DNA from: Cryptomeria japonica
Lineage: Eukaryota; Streptophyta; Pinopsida; Cupressales; Cupressaceae
Direction: 5' to 3'
Assembly (NCBI RefSeq): GCF_030272615.1
Contig: NC_081414.1
Span: forward strand, 660,150,438-660,214,437
Length of the DNA: 64,000 bases
This document shows positions 10,884 through 22,960 of this stretch, one piece after another; position 1 is the first letter of the stretch, and every line of letters begins with the position of its first letter. The position numbers and the translations under genes are program-made. The notes beneath the pieces were generated by a model that was given only the letters and a program-made list of their open reading frames with translations, did no database searches and was not told the DNA's origin.

Positions 10884-12151
10884 TGATAAGTTGATACTTT
10901 GACATGTTTTTTTAATCAAAACTCTTAAGTTATTGGCACCTTTTGGGTTGCATTTTGATAGTAAAGGATTGTGAATTGACTATATGTAATCCATGTGTTA
11001 AACCTAAACTTATGAAATCATGTTTGAACTTTGTCGGTTAATTCCTGCAGCCATACCAATTTATTCCTGCAGCCAAGTGATTTGTCCCTATTGATATGCG
11101 GATTATTTAGGATAATGTCATATATGAGTTAATGAATGTATTAATTGAGTAAGATATGTATGCATGCCCTTGTATGTTGTTCTTGTTTAGTGCAGATAAT
11201 AAATGATGCTACGGTGGATGATTTCCTTGTGCACCCAAAGACTGAAAAATCATGTACAGATAACTGGAGATCAAATTGAAGGGGATCTGAGCAGGCACAA
11301 TGTATGGCATAATTGGAGAATTCATACTTCACTATCAGAGTTTAACTCTAGTGCGTATTGAATTTGCAAAATATCACTATGGTGTGCAAAGACTGTGGTT
11401 CAGTTTTGATCCACTGACTGTTCTTGTAGCCAGGCTCTAATTATCTCCTTCATCTAACATTCATCTGCCTCTTCTTTTGGGCATGATTTGAGTTGTCCAT
11501 TGTAGTTTATCTTTTCTTTATAATAAGCTCTTCCTTTTTCTTGGAGGTTAGAGAAAAATAGAAAGGAATTGAGCAAAGAGTTTTTGAAAGCATTCTAGAG
11601 TTTTCTTTTAGAACATGTAATCGATTTCAGAATGAAATAAAGTAAAGATATGTTGTTCTGATCTGTTAAAAGTATTTTGCTAGAAGTTTGATATCACTCA
11701 TCCAAGGGGGCCCACTTGGTGAGCGATCCTGTTTTTATGTTCATTGAAGTTCATTTTTACCTAGTTGCAGTAGAAGTTCATGACTGGATTGTTCCTGCAG
11801 CCACTGGAAATAGATCCATTGACTATTCCTGTAGCCAAGATAGAACGGTGTGATTTCTATTATTTACATTAGATCATTCCAGCCTTGTTTTATAAAGCTT
11901 TCATATAGCCTTTTATGATTTCCATTCTTGCCTTTCCTTTTTGCGTAATGTTAGTTACTGTAGCAATGCAGAATAACCATTTAAGGAGCTTAGTGCATAT
12001 ATATTGCAGACCCATTTCAAGTTTTATGTTCCTAGATTGATAACTAAATGAACACCAGCCATGAAAATAGTAAACTCTACCATATGAATGTCCAAACTTT
12101 GAATTGAGATTTCAATTAGAGTAATTATTATCATTATAGTTGGGGTGGATA
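10884..12151 (+). repeat. 5' LTR of element 2
   Basis: 1,268 bp, starts TGATAAGTTG and ends GTGGATA, where the partner has GTAGACA, so the terminal CA has mutated to TA. It holds five copies of a TTCCTGCAGCCA-like word at about 11042, 11064, 11417, 11787 and 11822. Confidence 0.9.
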
Positions 12152-12155
12152 TTTT

Positions 12156-12173
12156 TGGCACCGTTGTTGGGGA
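12156..12173 (+). other. Primer binding site of element 2 (tRNA-Asp type)
   Basis: TGGCACCGTTGTTGGGGA, 4 bp after the LTR. It is two transitions away from TGGCGCCGTTGCCGGGGA, the site I know from Athila-type elements. Confidence 0.85.
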
Positions 12174-12244
12174 TGGTGTCAAACTGAGAACCTTTTATGG
12201 TTATTATAGTTTCTAGTTAATTGTTTGAAATTTCATGAATCTAC

Positions 12245-14084
12245 ATGCATAGCAGAAGAAGAGATGCCAGAGGTAGATTTCTGCCCACTCATCCTAATCA
12301 TGCAGAAGATAATTTCCCAGATATAAACCCTTTTCCTGAACTTTATCAAGTCCCACAGAATTTGAATTGCTCTGAATCTGAATTTCCAGAAGGTAGTCTT
12401 CAGTTTCTTTTTGGACCACAAGAAGAAGAATTTCCTATAGTAACAACCCCCACAAGTCCAATGCAAGGGAACCCTCCTCCTGTTGGGAATAATCCACCAC
12501 CACCTGGTCCAATGTTTGAGTTTCCCATCTCTGACTAGCATGATAATGCCAACCTCAAGAACATTCCAACATCTTCACTTCCTAAATTCTATGGGTTGGT
12601 GACAGAGGATCCTGATACATTTCTGTTTGAGTTTGATGTTCTCTGTAGGACTTTTGACTATACTACATATGCCCATGGACTCAAAAATTTTCTTGCCACT
12701 TTGAAGGAGTCATCTTTGAGATGGTTTATGAGCTTGGGTAGTAGCACAATCAATACATGGGATGAGATGAAATGGTTGTTTCTTGCAAAAATAAAAAGAC
12801 TATTGTAGAGGCACGGATCATCATGGGGATGATATCTTTAGAATGACACAAACTGAAGATGAGAATCTTGAGGATTATCTGGAAAGGTTTTTGTTTAGTG
12901 TCAAGAAGTCCAAGCATAGTACTCTGAACAAAGACTCCCTCAAATTGATATTTTTGAGGGGTATTAGTGATGAATGCACTGATTCCTTAGATCTCATGGG
13001 AGGAGGTGACATTACACAATCTACTTGGGCTGAAATAGGGGAAATTTGCAAAAAGTATTCCAGATCCACATCTATGAAGAACAGGAGATTTAAACTAGGG
13101 GCACCATTATCAGCATCTGGAACTAGAGTTTCTAGATTGGAACTTAGTCATCTGTTAAAAGACTTCAAGGAGGACATAATAAACAATATGGCTACCCAGT
13201 TGGATACATTGGTAGCTAAGAAAAAGCATGAGGAAGTTGATGCATTCCTTGTAGAATTTTGTCCTCATTGTAAACAATGAAAGAAAGATTGCAGATGTAA
13301 GGTGGTTGCAAATGTGGAAGTACCTGACTTCAAACTAGTTCAAGGTGAGGACGAACAAGTCTTCTATGTTGCTCAAAGAAGACCAAATTTTCAAAGTCAA
13401 GGTATGCCACTCGATCCACTTTCTTTTTCTGGTTATAGTGGTAATTCTTATGCACCAAAAAACCAATGGCAACCACAATATTCTCAAAATTTTGGTAACT
13501 ATCCACATTGGTATGGGTCACAAGGCCAAGGGTAGTAATTTGTTAATCAAGTTCCATAGTGGCAGCAACCATAGGGGAACTGGTATCCATCTTAGGGTCA
13601 GGGGAACTAGTTTCAAGGGAATTGGCAACCTACCTCTCAATGGAGGGGAAACCAATCATGGCCAGCCCAATCTTCTGGATATCAGCCTCCTGTTCAGCAG
13701 CCACAACCTCCTACTTTAATGCCTCCTCCTGCAGCTTCAGCTACACTACCTAAGTCAACACAGTTGCCTACTCAACTGGTGCCTAATCCAAATATCAAAT
13801 CTCAGCAACAACAACAAGCTTATTCAGTTGATGCTAATCAATACCCAGCCTATTCTTTATCACTAGATGATATTCACCTCCGATCTAGGACAACTCTACC
13901 TAATCCCTCTCATCCAGTTATTACTGAGGTACAGGAAGAGCAGGTAATCTCTGACCTGAAAGATACAATAACTCATAATCAAATATTATCACCATTTCCC
14001 CATAGACTGCAAGACAAAGAAGTTCCCATTGAACAAGAGCAAAGCTTTGATATTCTAGATCAACTGAAGCACATTTGTATTTAA
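12245..14084 (+). pseudogene. gag: Element 2 gag
   Basis: Starts near 12245 (HSRRRDARGRF, a basic N-terminus). After a proline-rich stretch comes the gag core: IPTSSLPKFYGLVTEDPDTF, ESSLRWFMSLGSSTINTWDE and EDENLEDYLERFLFSVKKSK, the standard plant retrotransposon gag fold. Frame 2 changes to frame 3 near 12815. The stretch 13302-14084 is Gln/Pro/Ser-rich (QPQYSQNFGNYPHWYGSQGQ and later QQQQ) and links gag to protease, with stops at 13281 and 13533 and shifted text near 13560-13720. A possible knuckle (FCPHCKQ) sits at about 13256-13278 but is incomplete. Confidence 0.8.
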
Positions 14085-14090
14085 ATTCCA

Positions 14091-14744
14091 TTGTTGCAAG
14101 CAATAAAGGATGTCCCTATATATGGTAAGGCATTGAGAGAGGCATGCCTAAAGAAACCTGGCAGAAAGAAAAAGGATCCACAAACAGTGCATCTTATGGG
14201 TCAATTGGCTGATATCATGTTAGGTAAAATTGCAATTCCAAAGTATGTTGATCTAGGTAGTCATGTTGTGAGTATAGTCATTAATGGCAGTCAAATAAGG
14301 AATGTTTTGATTTATTTAGGTGCAACCATTAATGTAATGACAAGGGAAGTAATGAAACATCTAGAGATCAATAGTTTAAGGACTACACCCACAGTTCTAC
14401 AACTTGCTGATGGCTCTACAGTGAAACCTGACGTTATCATAGAGGATGTCATAGTTATTCTAGATTCATGGGAATATCCTGCAAACTTTATGATTCTATC
14501 TCCAAAAGCAGCATTGGGAGGATATCTGGTCATTTTGGGTAGAACCTGGCTTGCCACAACTGATGCATATATAGGGTGTAGATCAGGAGACAAGACTATT
14601 TCAGATGGAAGTTCTACAAAAACATTAGCCTTGTATTCTCCAGCACAACCACAACTTGAGGAGCAACAAATTGTTTGGCCTACCTTGGGAGAGGAATCTG
14701 ATGAAAGTGAGTCTATTAATCACCTTATGATGATTAATCGATGA
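14091..14744 (+). pseudogene. Element 2 protease region
   Basis: An aspartic-protease-like domain of 217 codons. The active-site loop reads VLIYLGATINVMTREVMKHL, where Athila relatives have a DLGA(S/T)-type loop with the catalytic Asp. Here that Asp is Tyr (GAT to TAT at about 14314). The flap and second loop follow (VLQLADGSTVKPDVIIEDV, VILGRTWLAT). One domain is present, as usual for a protease that works as a dimer. It lies in the same frame as gag's 3' part and RT. The lost Asp would abolish processing. Confidence 0.75.
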
Positions 14745-14789
14745 CCAATCTAGTAGATATATGATGAGGAATCAATTCTTTATAAAATA

Positions 14790-16400
14790 TTGATAAACGA
14801 ATTCATAGAAGATCAAAAATTGCAAGAATTGGTTCCGAATATGGCAGGTCTGGACTTTCCTGCAGCCACTAATATTTTGCATACTCTGTTGCCGCAGGAT
14901 TTATCTTTTTCTCATTTTTCTGATATAAACCATATTGATCTTACTATTAAGATAGAGGTGGAATTGAATAAATATTTGAATATCAATAGAGATCTATCAG
15001 ATACTCAAAATGAGGGCCTTGTAGACTTGTTGAAGCTCCATAAAAATGCTTTTGCATGGGATTACAAGGATATGAGTGGGATTGATCCAATAGTTTTTAC
15101 TCACTGTATTTACATAAAGGATGATTGTTGCCTACTTAGACAACCTCAAAGAAGAGTCAATCCTGCCTTGAAGGAGGTAGTTAAAGAAGAATTACAAAAA
15201 TTGTTAAAAGCAGGGTTTATCTATCCTATCTCTGACAGTCAATGGGTATCACCTCTAGTGATAGTGCCTAAAAAAGGAGGCAAATGGAGAGTATGTATTT
15301 ATTATAGAGCTCTAAATTTAGCAACAAGAAAAGACCATTTCCCATTTCTATTTGTGGATCAGGTATTAGATTCTCTTGCTGGTAAAAGATATTTTTCATT
15401 CCTTGATAGATTTAGTGGTTACAATTAGATACAGATAGCCCCAGAGGATTAAGAGAAGACAACATTTACTTGCCCATGGGGCATGTATGCATATTTTGTT
15501 CTTCCTTTTGGGTTGTGTAATGCTCCAACCACTTTTCAAAGAGAAGTGATTAGTATTTTTTCTGATATTTCTCAAGATATTATGGAAATTTACATGGATG
15601 ACTTCACAACTTATGGTTCTGAATTTGATCAAGCATTGGGTAATTTGAAGAAAGTGTTGCAATGATGTGAAGGCTTCAATTTGTCTTTGAATAGTGAGAA
15701 GTGTTTTATTATGATGGAAGAATGAATAGTCCTTGGCCATCATATATCTGTACAAGGTATAAAGGTGGATCCATCAAAGATTGAGGTCATTCAGCATATT
15801 AATGACCCTGTAAAGAAAAAAGATGTGAGAAGTTTTCTTGGTCATACTGGATACTACAGAAGGTTCATCAAAGATTTCAGCAAAATTGCAAGTCCCTTAT
15901 ATTCATTGCTTACTAAATATGTAGAATTTAAATGGACCCCAGCATGTAATGAAGCTTTCTCAAAGCTTAAGCATGCTTTGACCCAAGCACCAGTTCTTAA
16001 GGGGCCAAATTGGTCTGTACCATTCCAAATCCATACAGATGCATCTGATTATGCAATAGGAGTAGTGTTGGAACAAAAAGTTGACAAGTTGGAAAATGCA
16101 ATATATTATATCAGCAAGAATTTGCAGGGACCTAAATTGAATTATATAGTTACTGAAAAGGAAATGCTAGCTGTTATATATGCCCTTAACAAGTTTAGAC
16201 ACTATATTACAGGGTATCCCATATTTGTGCATACAGATCATACTGCAATTAGATATCTCATGAATAAGCCATCAATCACCGGTAGATTAGCTCACTGGTT
16301 ATTGTTGATGTAGGAATTTGATATCAAAGTTGTTGATAAGCCAGGAAAGTCTAATGTGGTTGTAGATTATCTTTCACGTCTTCAATTGTAGGAAGATTCT
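14790..16400 (+). pseudogene. Element 2 reverse transcriptase and RNase H
   Basis: Frame 3. RT blocks in order: EELQKLLKAGFIYPISDSQW, VIVPKKGGKWRVCIYYRALN, YFSFLDRFSGYN, WGMYAYFVLPFGLCNAPTTF, and the catalytic EIYMDDFTTYG at 15588-15620 (YMDD kept). RNase H follows: FQIHTDASDYAIGVVLEQ (Asp kept), KEMLAVIYAL (Glu kept), FVHTDHTAIRYL (Asp kept), VVDYLSRLQL (last Asp kept). In-frame stops fall at 15426, 15450, 15663, 15723 and 16311, mostly where Gln or Arg is expected. Otherwise all catalytic residues are present, so loss of activity comes from the stops. Confidence 0.85.
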
Positions 16401-16403
16401 ATA

Positions 16404-17690
16404 ATGATAGATGATACTTTTCCAGATGAGCATTTGTTTCTCATACAAGCTCACAATCCATGGTATGCTGATATTGCCAACTATTTAGCTGCAACTAAGA
16501 TGCCAATTTCTTTTTCTCCTAAGGAAAGAAAGTTGCTAGTTGAGAAAAGTTTTAACTTTTCATGGATTGCTGATTGTCTATTTTATACTGCACCTGACCA
16601 AGTCATGCGAAGATGTGTCAGAGAAGATGAAACATATGACATCCTTCATGCATGTCATGATGAACCATGTGGAGGTCATTTTTCTTCCAAAAGAACAACA
16701 CTAAAAATACTTAATACAGGACAATATTGGCCCACATTACACAAGGAAATGTGACAGATGTTAGTGAATGGGAAAACACACAAAATCAGATGAGATGCCA
16801 CTATATCCTCAAATATCTATTACACCACTTGACAAGTGGGGATTAGATTTTGTTGGCCCAATTGATCCCCCTTCTAATGGCAAATCTTATATCTTAGTAT
16901 GTACAAACTATGTAACAAAATGGGTAGAAGCTAGAGCCATGACACATGCAAGAGATAATAAGGTGGCTGAGTTTCTCTATGAAGAGATATTTACAAGATA
17001 TGGAGTACCAAGGGAGATTGTCTTAGATCAGGGACCTCAATTTACATCAACCTTGATAAAAGCTTTGGTCAATGAATACAATATAAGACATAGGAAATCT
17101 ACTCCATATCATCCACAGTCTAATGGACAAGTAGAGGTTACAAATAGAGAGATGGAGGCTCTTCTTACAAAAATAGTGTATGTTCATAGGAAAGATTGGT
17201 CTCATCAGCTTTCAGAAGCAATTTGGGCATATAGAATAGCTTGGAAAACACAAATTGGTTTCACACCTTTTGAGATGGTTTATGGTAAAACAACAATGAT
17301 GCCTATTGAATTTAAACATAAAACCTTGAGAACAACTTTACAACTAAATATGACATTGTTTGAAGCACAGAAAGAACACATTCAACAGTTAAATGCTCTT
17401 AATGAACAGAGGAAGATAGTTGTTCAACAGATATGATTGATTCAAAATCAAAGAGCAAGATGGCATGATAAATATATCAAAGAAAAGAAATTCAAAGTTG
17501 GTGACTAGGCACTCCTATATGATTCTAGATATAAAGATGTTATGGGAAAACTTCAAACAAGGTGGTTAGGTCCTTATGAGATAGAAGAAGTTTTTCAGAA
17601 TGGAGTAGTCTATTTGTCTACAATAGATCCTGTTCTATTTAAAATCTTAGTGAATGGACACTGCCTATGACTATATCACAAGCCAGCTAC
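16404..17690 (+). pseudogene. Element 2 integrase
   Basis: The N-terminal zinc part is present (HACHDEPCGGHFSSKRTTLK). The CxxC half survives only as KCDRC in another frame near 16752, so there is a frameshift and small deletion at about 16740-16770. The core in frame 1 keeps the DDE triad: WGLDFVGPIDPPSNG, REIVLDQGPQFTST and NGQVEVTNREMEALL. The C-terminus LQTRWLGPYEIEEVFQNGVV is Athila-style, with no chromodomain. Stops occur at 17434 and 17506. It would join element DNA to the host genome. Confidence 0.85.
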
Positions 17691-18352
17691 TAGAGAGGAG
17701 TTCCTTTAGTAGTTTGTTCCACAAAGTGACATAATGGTTCCTGCAGCCACTGAAAAGGTTCTGACAACAACTGATGCGGATTCTACAACCACTCATGAGC
17801 TTCTTGTTGCAATTAAGTAGGCTAATAAAGGTAATGTTCCTATAGCCTCTGCAGTGGACATAATCGCCAGTTCATAATAAAATATTTTCGTTTTATATGG
17901 GAATATTCTTCTCCGTACATAAAATTCCATCCACTACATTTCATCCCACATTCTTACCTATCACTTCATTTCATTTCACCTTCATTTTCATGCAATTACA
18001 GGTACGTGTATATTGTATTTTATTTTAATTGTGCATTTATTAGTTCATTATGCTTATATCCTATTTAAATCTGCTCCACTACTCGAAATCTTGTCAGCTT
18101 GTGTGGACACGTGCTAGGTTAAGTTTGGGGGGGCGGGGTACTTTATGGCTTGTTTTCCAATATGATTAATTATCAGTCCTTTTTGGTACCCCAAATTGAT
18201 ATGCTTCCCATCATTCCCGATTATATTATTATTTCACGCAAGTGAATGATAAAGTCTACCGCCAGAACTAAGATGTGTAAAGAGATTTCATTTTTAGCAA
18301 TACTGTCAAATATTTTGGTTCAATTGCAGAGAGAAAAATAACAGAGTAAAAG
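17691..18352 (+). other. Spacer between integrase and the extra ORF of element 2
   Basis: Contains two more CCTGCAGCCA-like words (17735, and a decayed one near 17842), an AT-rich stretch and GGGGGGGCGGGG at about 18127. No clear frame. In Athila elements the downstream ORF is thought to be expressed from spliced RNA, and a splice acceptor could lie here. I cannot assign one. Confidence 0.5.
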
Positions 18353-20726
18353 ATGGGTAGTGATCTAATTCGCCATGAGCCAACGATTCATGAAGGGTTG
18401 CTACAAGACGGTCTTTGTGCACAGTATTTCTGGAACCACGGCTGGTTGGATTACTTCTTGAAAATTAGGGATTACAATGAAGAAATTGTTGCAGAATTCA
18501 TGCATTCCTTTCATGAAGGGGAAGCTATGGTTAAAGGTTTGAAGGTAATTGCTACATAACAATGAATAGCAGAAGTAATAGGGTTGCTGCAGGAAGGAGA
18601 ACTCTTTCCAAAATCAAAAGACACAAGGAGTGCCAAGGCAGAGTTCACAATTCCTACAGATGGACCCTTGATGGTGGATAGAGAAGGAACTAGAAGGGTT
18701 TCCTTACCCAAACATTGGCCTCAGGTAGCTTTGTATATCATGAAGTATATTATATGTGAAGGATAGTATTCAAACCTACATTCACCTCATTTTAGGTTAC
18801 TTAGTCATCTGCGGCATGGTCGGCGAGTTAATGTACCTAATTTTTTATATCATCTCATCTCTACAAGTGCTAAGGAGATATGAAAAAATGGAAATCACTC
18901 TATTAGCCATCATGGACTGGTTAAGCTACTTGTATAGCGGTCCCTAAGAGATGTTTTACAAATGGAATGGGTTGTATTCGAGGATATACTACAATTTCAA
19001 ATTGAGGATGCCCCTATTGCAGATAACTCATTGGTTGAAGAAGAGAATGTTGCAGAAGATCCTTCTGATGAAGATGAGGGTTTGCTTGTTGCTGAAGGAG
19101 CCGTAGTTATGATAGAAGAAAATATTGAAGTGGAGTCAATTGAAGAAAAACCCTCTACTTCTCTTCAAAGAGATTCACCTATTCTGCAAAGGGAAGGAAA
19201 GGGGTTAGAAAAAGATGAATTAGATGAAGAACTTGTTATTCGGTTGAGGTAACTCAGATTCATCCTACAACCAAGAGGCGTAGGACAAAAAAAAAACTCC
19301 TGCAATCATTCCAAAAGTGTATGTAAGGAGAATAAGAAGGAGGACACATAAGGCCCAACCTGTGAGTAATCCAATAGAGGTTATTGAAGTAGAAACTTCG
19401 GAAGAAGAAAATGTCATGGAGGAAGAAATTCAAGAACACCCTATGGAGGAAGAAATTCAAGAACACCCTGTGGAGGAAGAAATTCAAGAAAACCCTATAG
19501 AAGAAGAAATTCAAGAAGAGGTTGTTATGGATAAACTAGCAAATCTTGCTTCTGTCGCATTGCAATGTGAAGAAATTGTTGAGGATGTTCTACAGCAACC
19601 TAAAGAAAATATGGGAGATATGCCAACCCAGAATGAGGAGTTTATTGAAGAAATCCCATGGTCTAAGGTAGGACCTATTAGACCTCCTTCATCTCTAAGT
19701 AGTTTATCTATTTCTTTAATATTTTATAGGCAATGGGAAATAGAGAAGGATAGGTTGCAGGGGATAATTAATAAGCAACAAAAAGAGATTGAAAAGAGAG
19801 ATAATAGAATTGAGGAATTAGAAGCTAAGGTAGAAGTGATTTATGGTATGATTCCTAAGTTGATGTAGTGTAGGGCTCCCCCAAGAGTTTATGTTGTACA
19901 TTTGAAAGAGTGGTATCTGAACCTCAGACTAAACCGCATTGTTAGGGACCTTAATCCATCCTTGAAAACACCTGAGGAATTCTATTATGCTTATCAAACC
20001 TCTCCTCCTACTGTGAAGAATTTGTTATGTGAGTTATACTTACATAACTATGTTGTACCCCAAGATAGGGAATGGAATCCTTTATTGTATATTGGGGATA
20101 TCCATATCAGAGCTTTAATGTCATGGATCCAAAATGAGATTATCATAGGGCCACAAGCCAGGGAGTATGATAAATTAGAGCTTGACTATCCATTACCATT
20201 GAGAAGGGAATCAGAAGCACCAAGGGTTCTTTATTATGATTGGCAAAAGTTACTAATAAGAGATGATGTTAGTAAGATAGTACTTCCAATGAGAGAGGAA
20301 GCCTATCAAGCGTATGAGCATTTGGTTCAAACTGATAGGGCAACAACAATGAAAGGGTTAGCTCAATGCTGGAATAATCTACCAGAACATTTAAAATAGG
20401 GAGAACCTCACTCACTTTAGAATTTTCATGCAGCCATAAAAAGAGCCCCTAGATACATACAGTTAGGTAGGGAGAAAGCCAACAACTGGCTTCCATTGAT
20501 CTTTCAACCTCAGATCCTTATATGGCCACTTTTGGTATGCCAACTAGCAGAGCAGAATTATGATGCAGTTGCAAAAGAAACAACTAGATGGTCCAGGTTG
20601 GAAAGAATGAAAGGATTTTATTGGAATTTGGCTTCCAAGGGAATAGGATAGGACACTGTTGGTGATTTCAGAGTTTCAACAAAAATCAGAAATTTTCCTT
20701 TTGCTGCAGGAGTAGCAAACCCTTAA
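18353..20726 (+). pseudogene. Element 2 extra ORF between integrase and 3' LTR
   Basis: About 790 codons: frame 2 for 18353-19252, then frame 3 for 19317-20726, with several stops. It starts MGSDLIRHEPTIHEGLLQDG. It has a globular N-part (FLKIRDYNEEIVAEFMHSFH, then EAMVKGLKVIAT and IAEVIGLLQEGELFPKSKD), an acidic middle, a four-copy EEEIQEHP repeat, a charged coiled coil (QGIINKQQKEIEKRDNRIEE) and a C-part ending 12 bp before the polypurine tract. Position matches the 'env-like' ORF of Athila elements, but I see no signal peptide or convincing membrane helix. I would not call it an envelope protein. Confidence 0.6.
19416..19520 (+). repeat. 27-bp coding minisatellite, four copies
   Basis: Units start at 19416, 19443, 19470 and 19497 (ATGGAGGAAGAAATTCAAGA followed by ACACCCT). 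Each encodes nine residues, M/V/I-EEEIQEHP. Copies differ by a few bases, so the expansion is fairly recent relative to the rest of the ORF. Confidence 0.9.
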
Positions 20727-20736
20727 AGTTGGGGGG
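20725..20736 (+). other. Polypurine tract of element 2
   Basis: AAAGTTGGGGGG, 2 bp before the 3' LTR at 20739. It fits the Athila-type pattern. Confidence 0.85.
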
Positions 20737-20738
20737 CA

Positions 20739-21997
20739 TGATAAGTTGATACTTTGACATGTTTTTTTAATCAAAACTCTTAGGTTATTGGCATCTTTTG
20801 GGTTGCATTTTGATAGTAAAGGATTGTGAATTGACTATATGTAATCCATGTGTTAAACCTAAACTTATGAAATCATAATTGAACTTTGTCGGTTAATTCC
20901 TGCAGCCATACCAATTTATTCCTGTAGCTAAGTGATTTGTCCCTGTTGATATGCAGATTATTTAGGATAATGTCATATATGATTTAATGAATGTATTAAT
21001 TGAGTAAGATATGTATGCATGCCCTTGTATGTTGTTCTTGTTTAGTGCAGATAATAAATGATGCTACGGTGGATGATTTCCTTGCGCGCCCAAAGACTGG
21101 AGAATCACGTATAGATAACTAGAGATCAAACTGAAGGGGATCCGAGCAGGTGCAACATATGGCATAATTGGAGCAGTCATACTTCACTATGGGAGTTTAA
21201 CTCTAGTGCATATTGAATTTGCCAAATATCGCTATGGCATGCAAAGACTGTGGTTCGATTTTGATCCACTGACTGTTCCTGCAGCCAGGCTCTAATTATC
21301 TCCTTCATCTGACATTCATCTGCCTCTTCTTCTGGGTGTGATTTGAGTTGTCCATTGTAGTTTATCTTTTCTTTATAATAAGCTCTTCCTTTTTCTTGGA
21401 GGTTAGAACAAAATAGAAAGGAATTGAGCAAAGAGTTTTTGAAAGCATTCTAGAGTTTTCTTTTAGAACATGTAATCGATTTCAGAATGAAATAAAGTAA
21501 AGATATGTTGTTTTGATATGTTAAAAGTATTTTGCTGGAAGTTTGATATCACTCATCCAAGGGGGCCCACTTGGTGAGTGATCCTGTGTTTATGTTCATT
21601 GAAGTTCATTTTTACCTAGTTGCAATAGAAGTTCATGACTGGATTGTTCCTGCAGCCACTGGAAATAGATCCACTAACTGTTCCTATAGCCAAGACAAAA
21701 CAGTGTGATTTATGTTATTTACATTAGATCATTCCAGCCTTGTTTTATAAAACTTTCATATAGCCTTTTATGATTTCGATTCTTTCCTTTCCTTTCTACG
21801 TATTGTTAGTTACTGCAGAATAACCATTTAAGGAGCTTAGTGCATATATATTGCAGACCCATTTCAAGTTTTATGTTCCTGGATTGATAACTAAATGAAC
21901 ACCAGCCATAAAATAGTAAACTCTACCATATGAATGTCAAAACTTCAGATTGAGATTTCAATTAGAGTAATTATTATCACTATAGTTGGGGTAGACA
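20739..21997 (+). repeat. 3' LTR of element 2
   Basis: 1,259 bp direct repeat of 10884-12151, ending GTAGACA. Differences are mainly transitions (CTGCAG to CTGTAG at 20925, for example) and one small gap near 21800. Confidence 0.9.
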
Positions 21998-22002
21998 GTA
22001 TG
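21998..22002. repeat. Target-site duplication of element 2, right copy
   Basis: GTATG, identical to 10879-10883. Confidence 0.9.
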
Positions 22003-22960
22003 TATGGTGAATGTGATTACTAAAGAACATCTTTTTACTCAGCAACTGCATCAAGTAACATATGATAAATATGATGTTATGGCTAAGGTGTATGATGGTT
22101 TTTGTTGCCCTACTATTGGTTCCATTACTCTTCCTGTTGAGGTTGGTAATATGTACTTAGATGTCACCTTTCTATTATTCCTACATCAGATCAATTTTGT
22201 GTGAAGTTGGGACATCCTTAGCTCTCTTCCATGAAAGCTATCTCTTCTACATTTCATAAATGTTTGAAAGTCCCTCATAATAGCACTCTTATAATGATTC
22301 ATCATATCCTTTACCAACCAATGAAGCATGGAAATTTCACTATTAATTACTTTTGGCCTAAATAACTTGAGCCCTTAAAGCCTCAAAATGGCATCCTTTT
22401 ATTATTTAACCAAAAATTAAAAAATGAGATGATATTGGCCTTGAGTAAACCTAGAGACCCTACACCCATGGATATTCCTCTTCCTCATCCTGGACTTGGT
22501 CTTTTTCCTACTCCTTCTTCTCCTCCTATATATGCAATAGTCCTATCTTCTACATTATATAAAGGAAAGTGATTGGCATCATATATCTCTCAACCTGTTG
22601 GGGTTTCTTTTGTTCCTTCCCCAATAAGGAAAGAAAAGTAATTAGTGTTGATTGATCTTCAACCTTCACAAGTATCGACTAAAACTAAAAGGAATTATTG
22701 TGCGAGAGAACATCGACAAAGATGTCCTGGTAAGGATTGTAAGATTTCTTCCCAAACCCTTTCCTCCCAGAAGACACCAAATGTTGAATTAGTCCCATTT
22801 TTTTGGCCTTACCTAACCCTAGGGAGGAACTTCAACTCAAATCACCTAAGTTAAAAATACTTAAGAAAAATGATGGTTCAACTTTCTTTTTATGTAAAAG
22901 AACCTATTATAATTAATTTAGATAATGATATGGATGATGATACTATTGTTGAATGCTAAT
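22003..22960 (+). pseudogene. Fossil Tat-like gypsy element, protease region and linker
   Basis: Continues the element broken at 2898 and 10883. Text such as VNVITKEHLFTQQLHQVTYD, GSITLPVEVGNMYLDVTF and, after a frameshift near 22170, LSSMKAISSTFHKCLKVPHN is the protease-to-linker stretch of Tat-like gypsy pol. Later text (PRDPTPMDIPLPHPGLGLFP, CAREHRQRCPGKD) is the variable linker. RT, RNase H and integrase are not found downstream, so the 3' half of pol was lost or never present. Confidence 0.65.

Larger units (their letters stand above)
10884..21997 (+). mobile_element. Element 2: Athila-like Ty3/gypsy LTR retrotransposon
   Basis: 11.1 kb, plus strand, with LTRs 10884-12151 and 20739-21997, TSD GTATG and a tRNA-Asp-type primer site. 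A polypurine tract ends in GGGGGG just before the 3' LTR. Order inside: gag, protease, RT, RNase H, integrase with the Athila-style C-terminus, spacer, then a further ORF of about 790 codons next to the 3' LTR. The RT motif EIYMDDFTTYG and the IN end (LLYDSRYKDVMGKLQTRWLG) match Athila-clade style. All frames carry stops or shifts, so it is dead, although the LTRs are still close in sequence. Confidence 0.9.

Noticed and set aside
18353-20726. Envelope glycoprotein in the Athila-like element
   Set aside because: The position is right, but I see no signal peptide, no convincing transmembrane helix and no Cys-rich ectodomain. The protein is acidic with repeats and a coiled coil.
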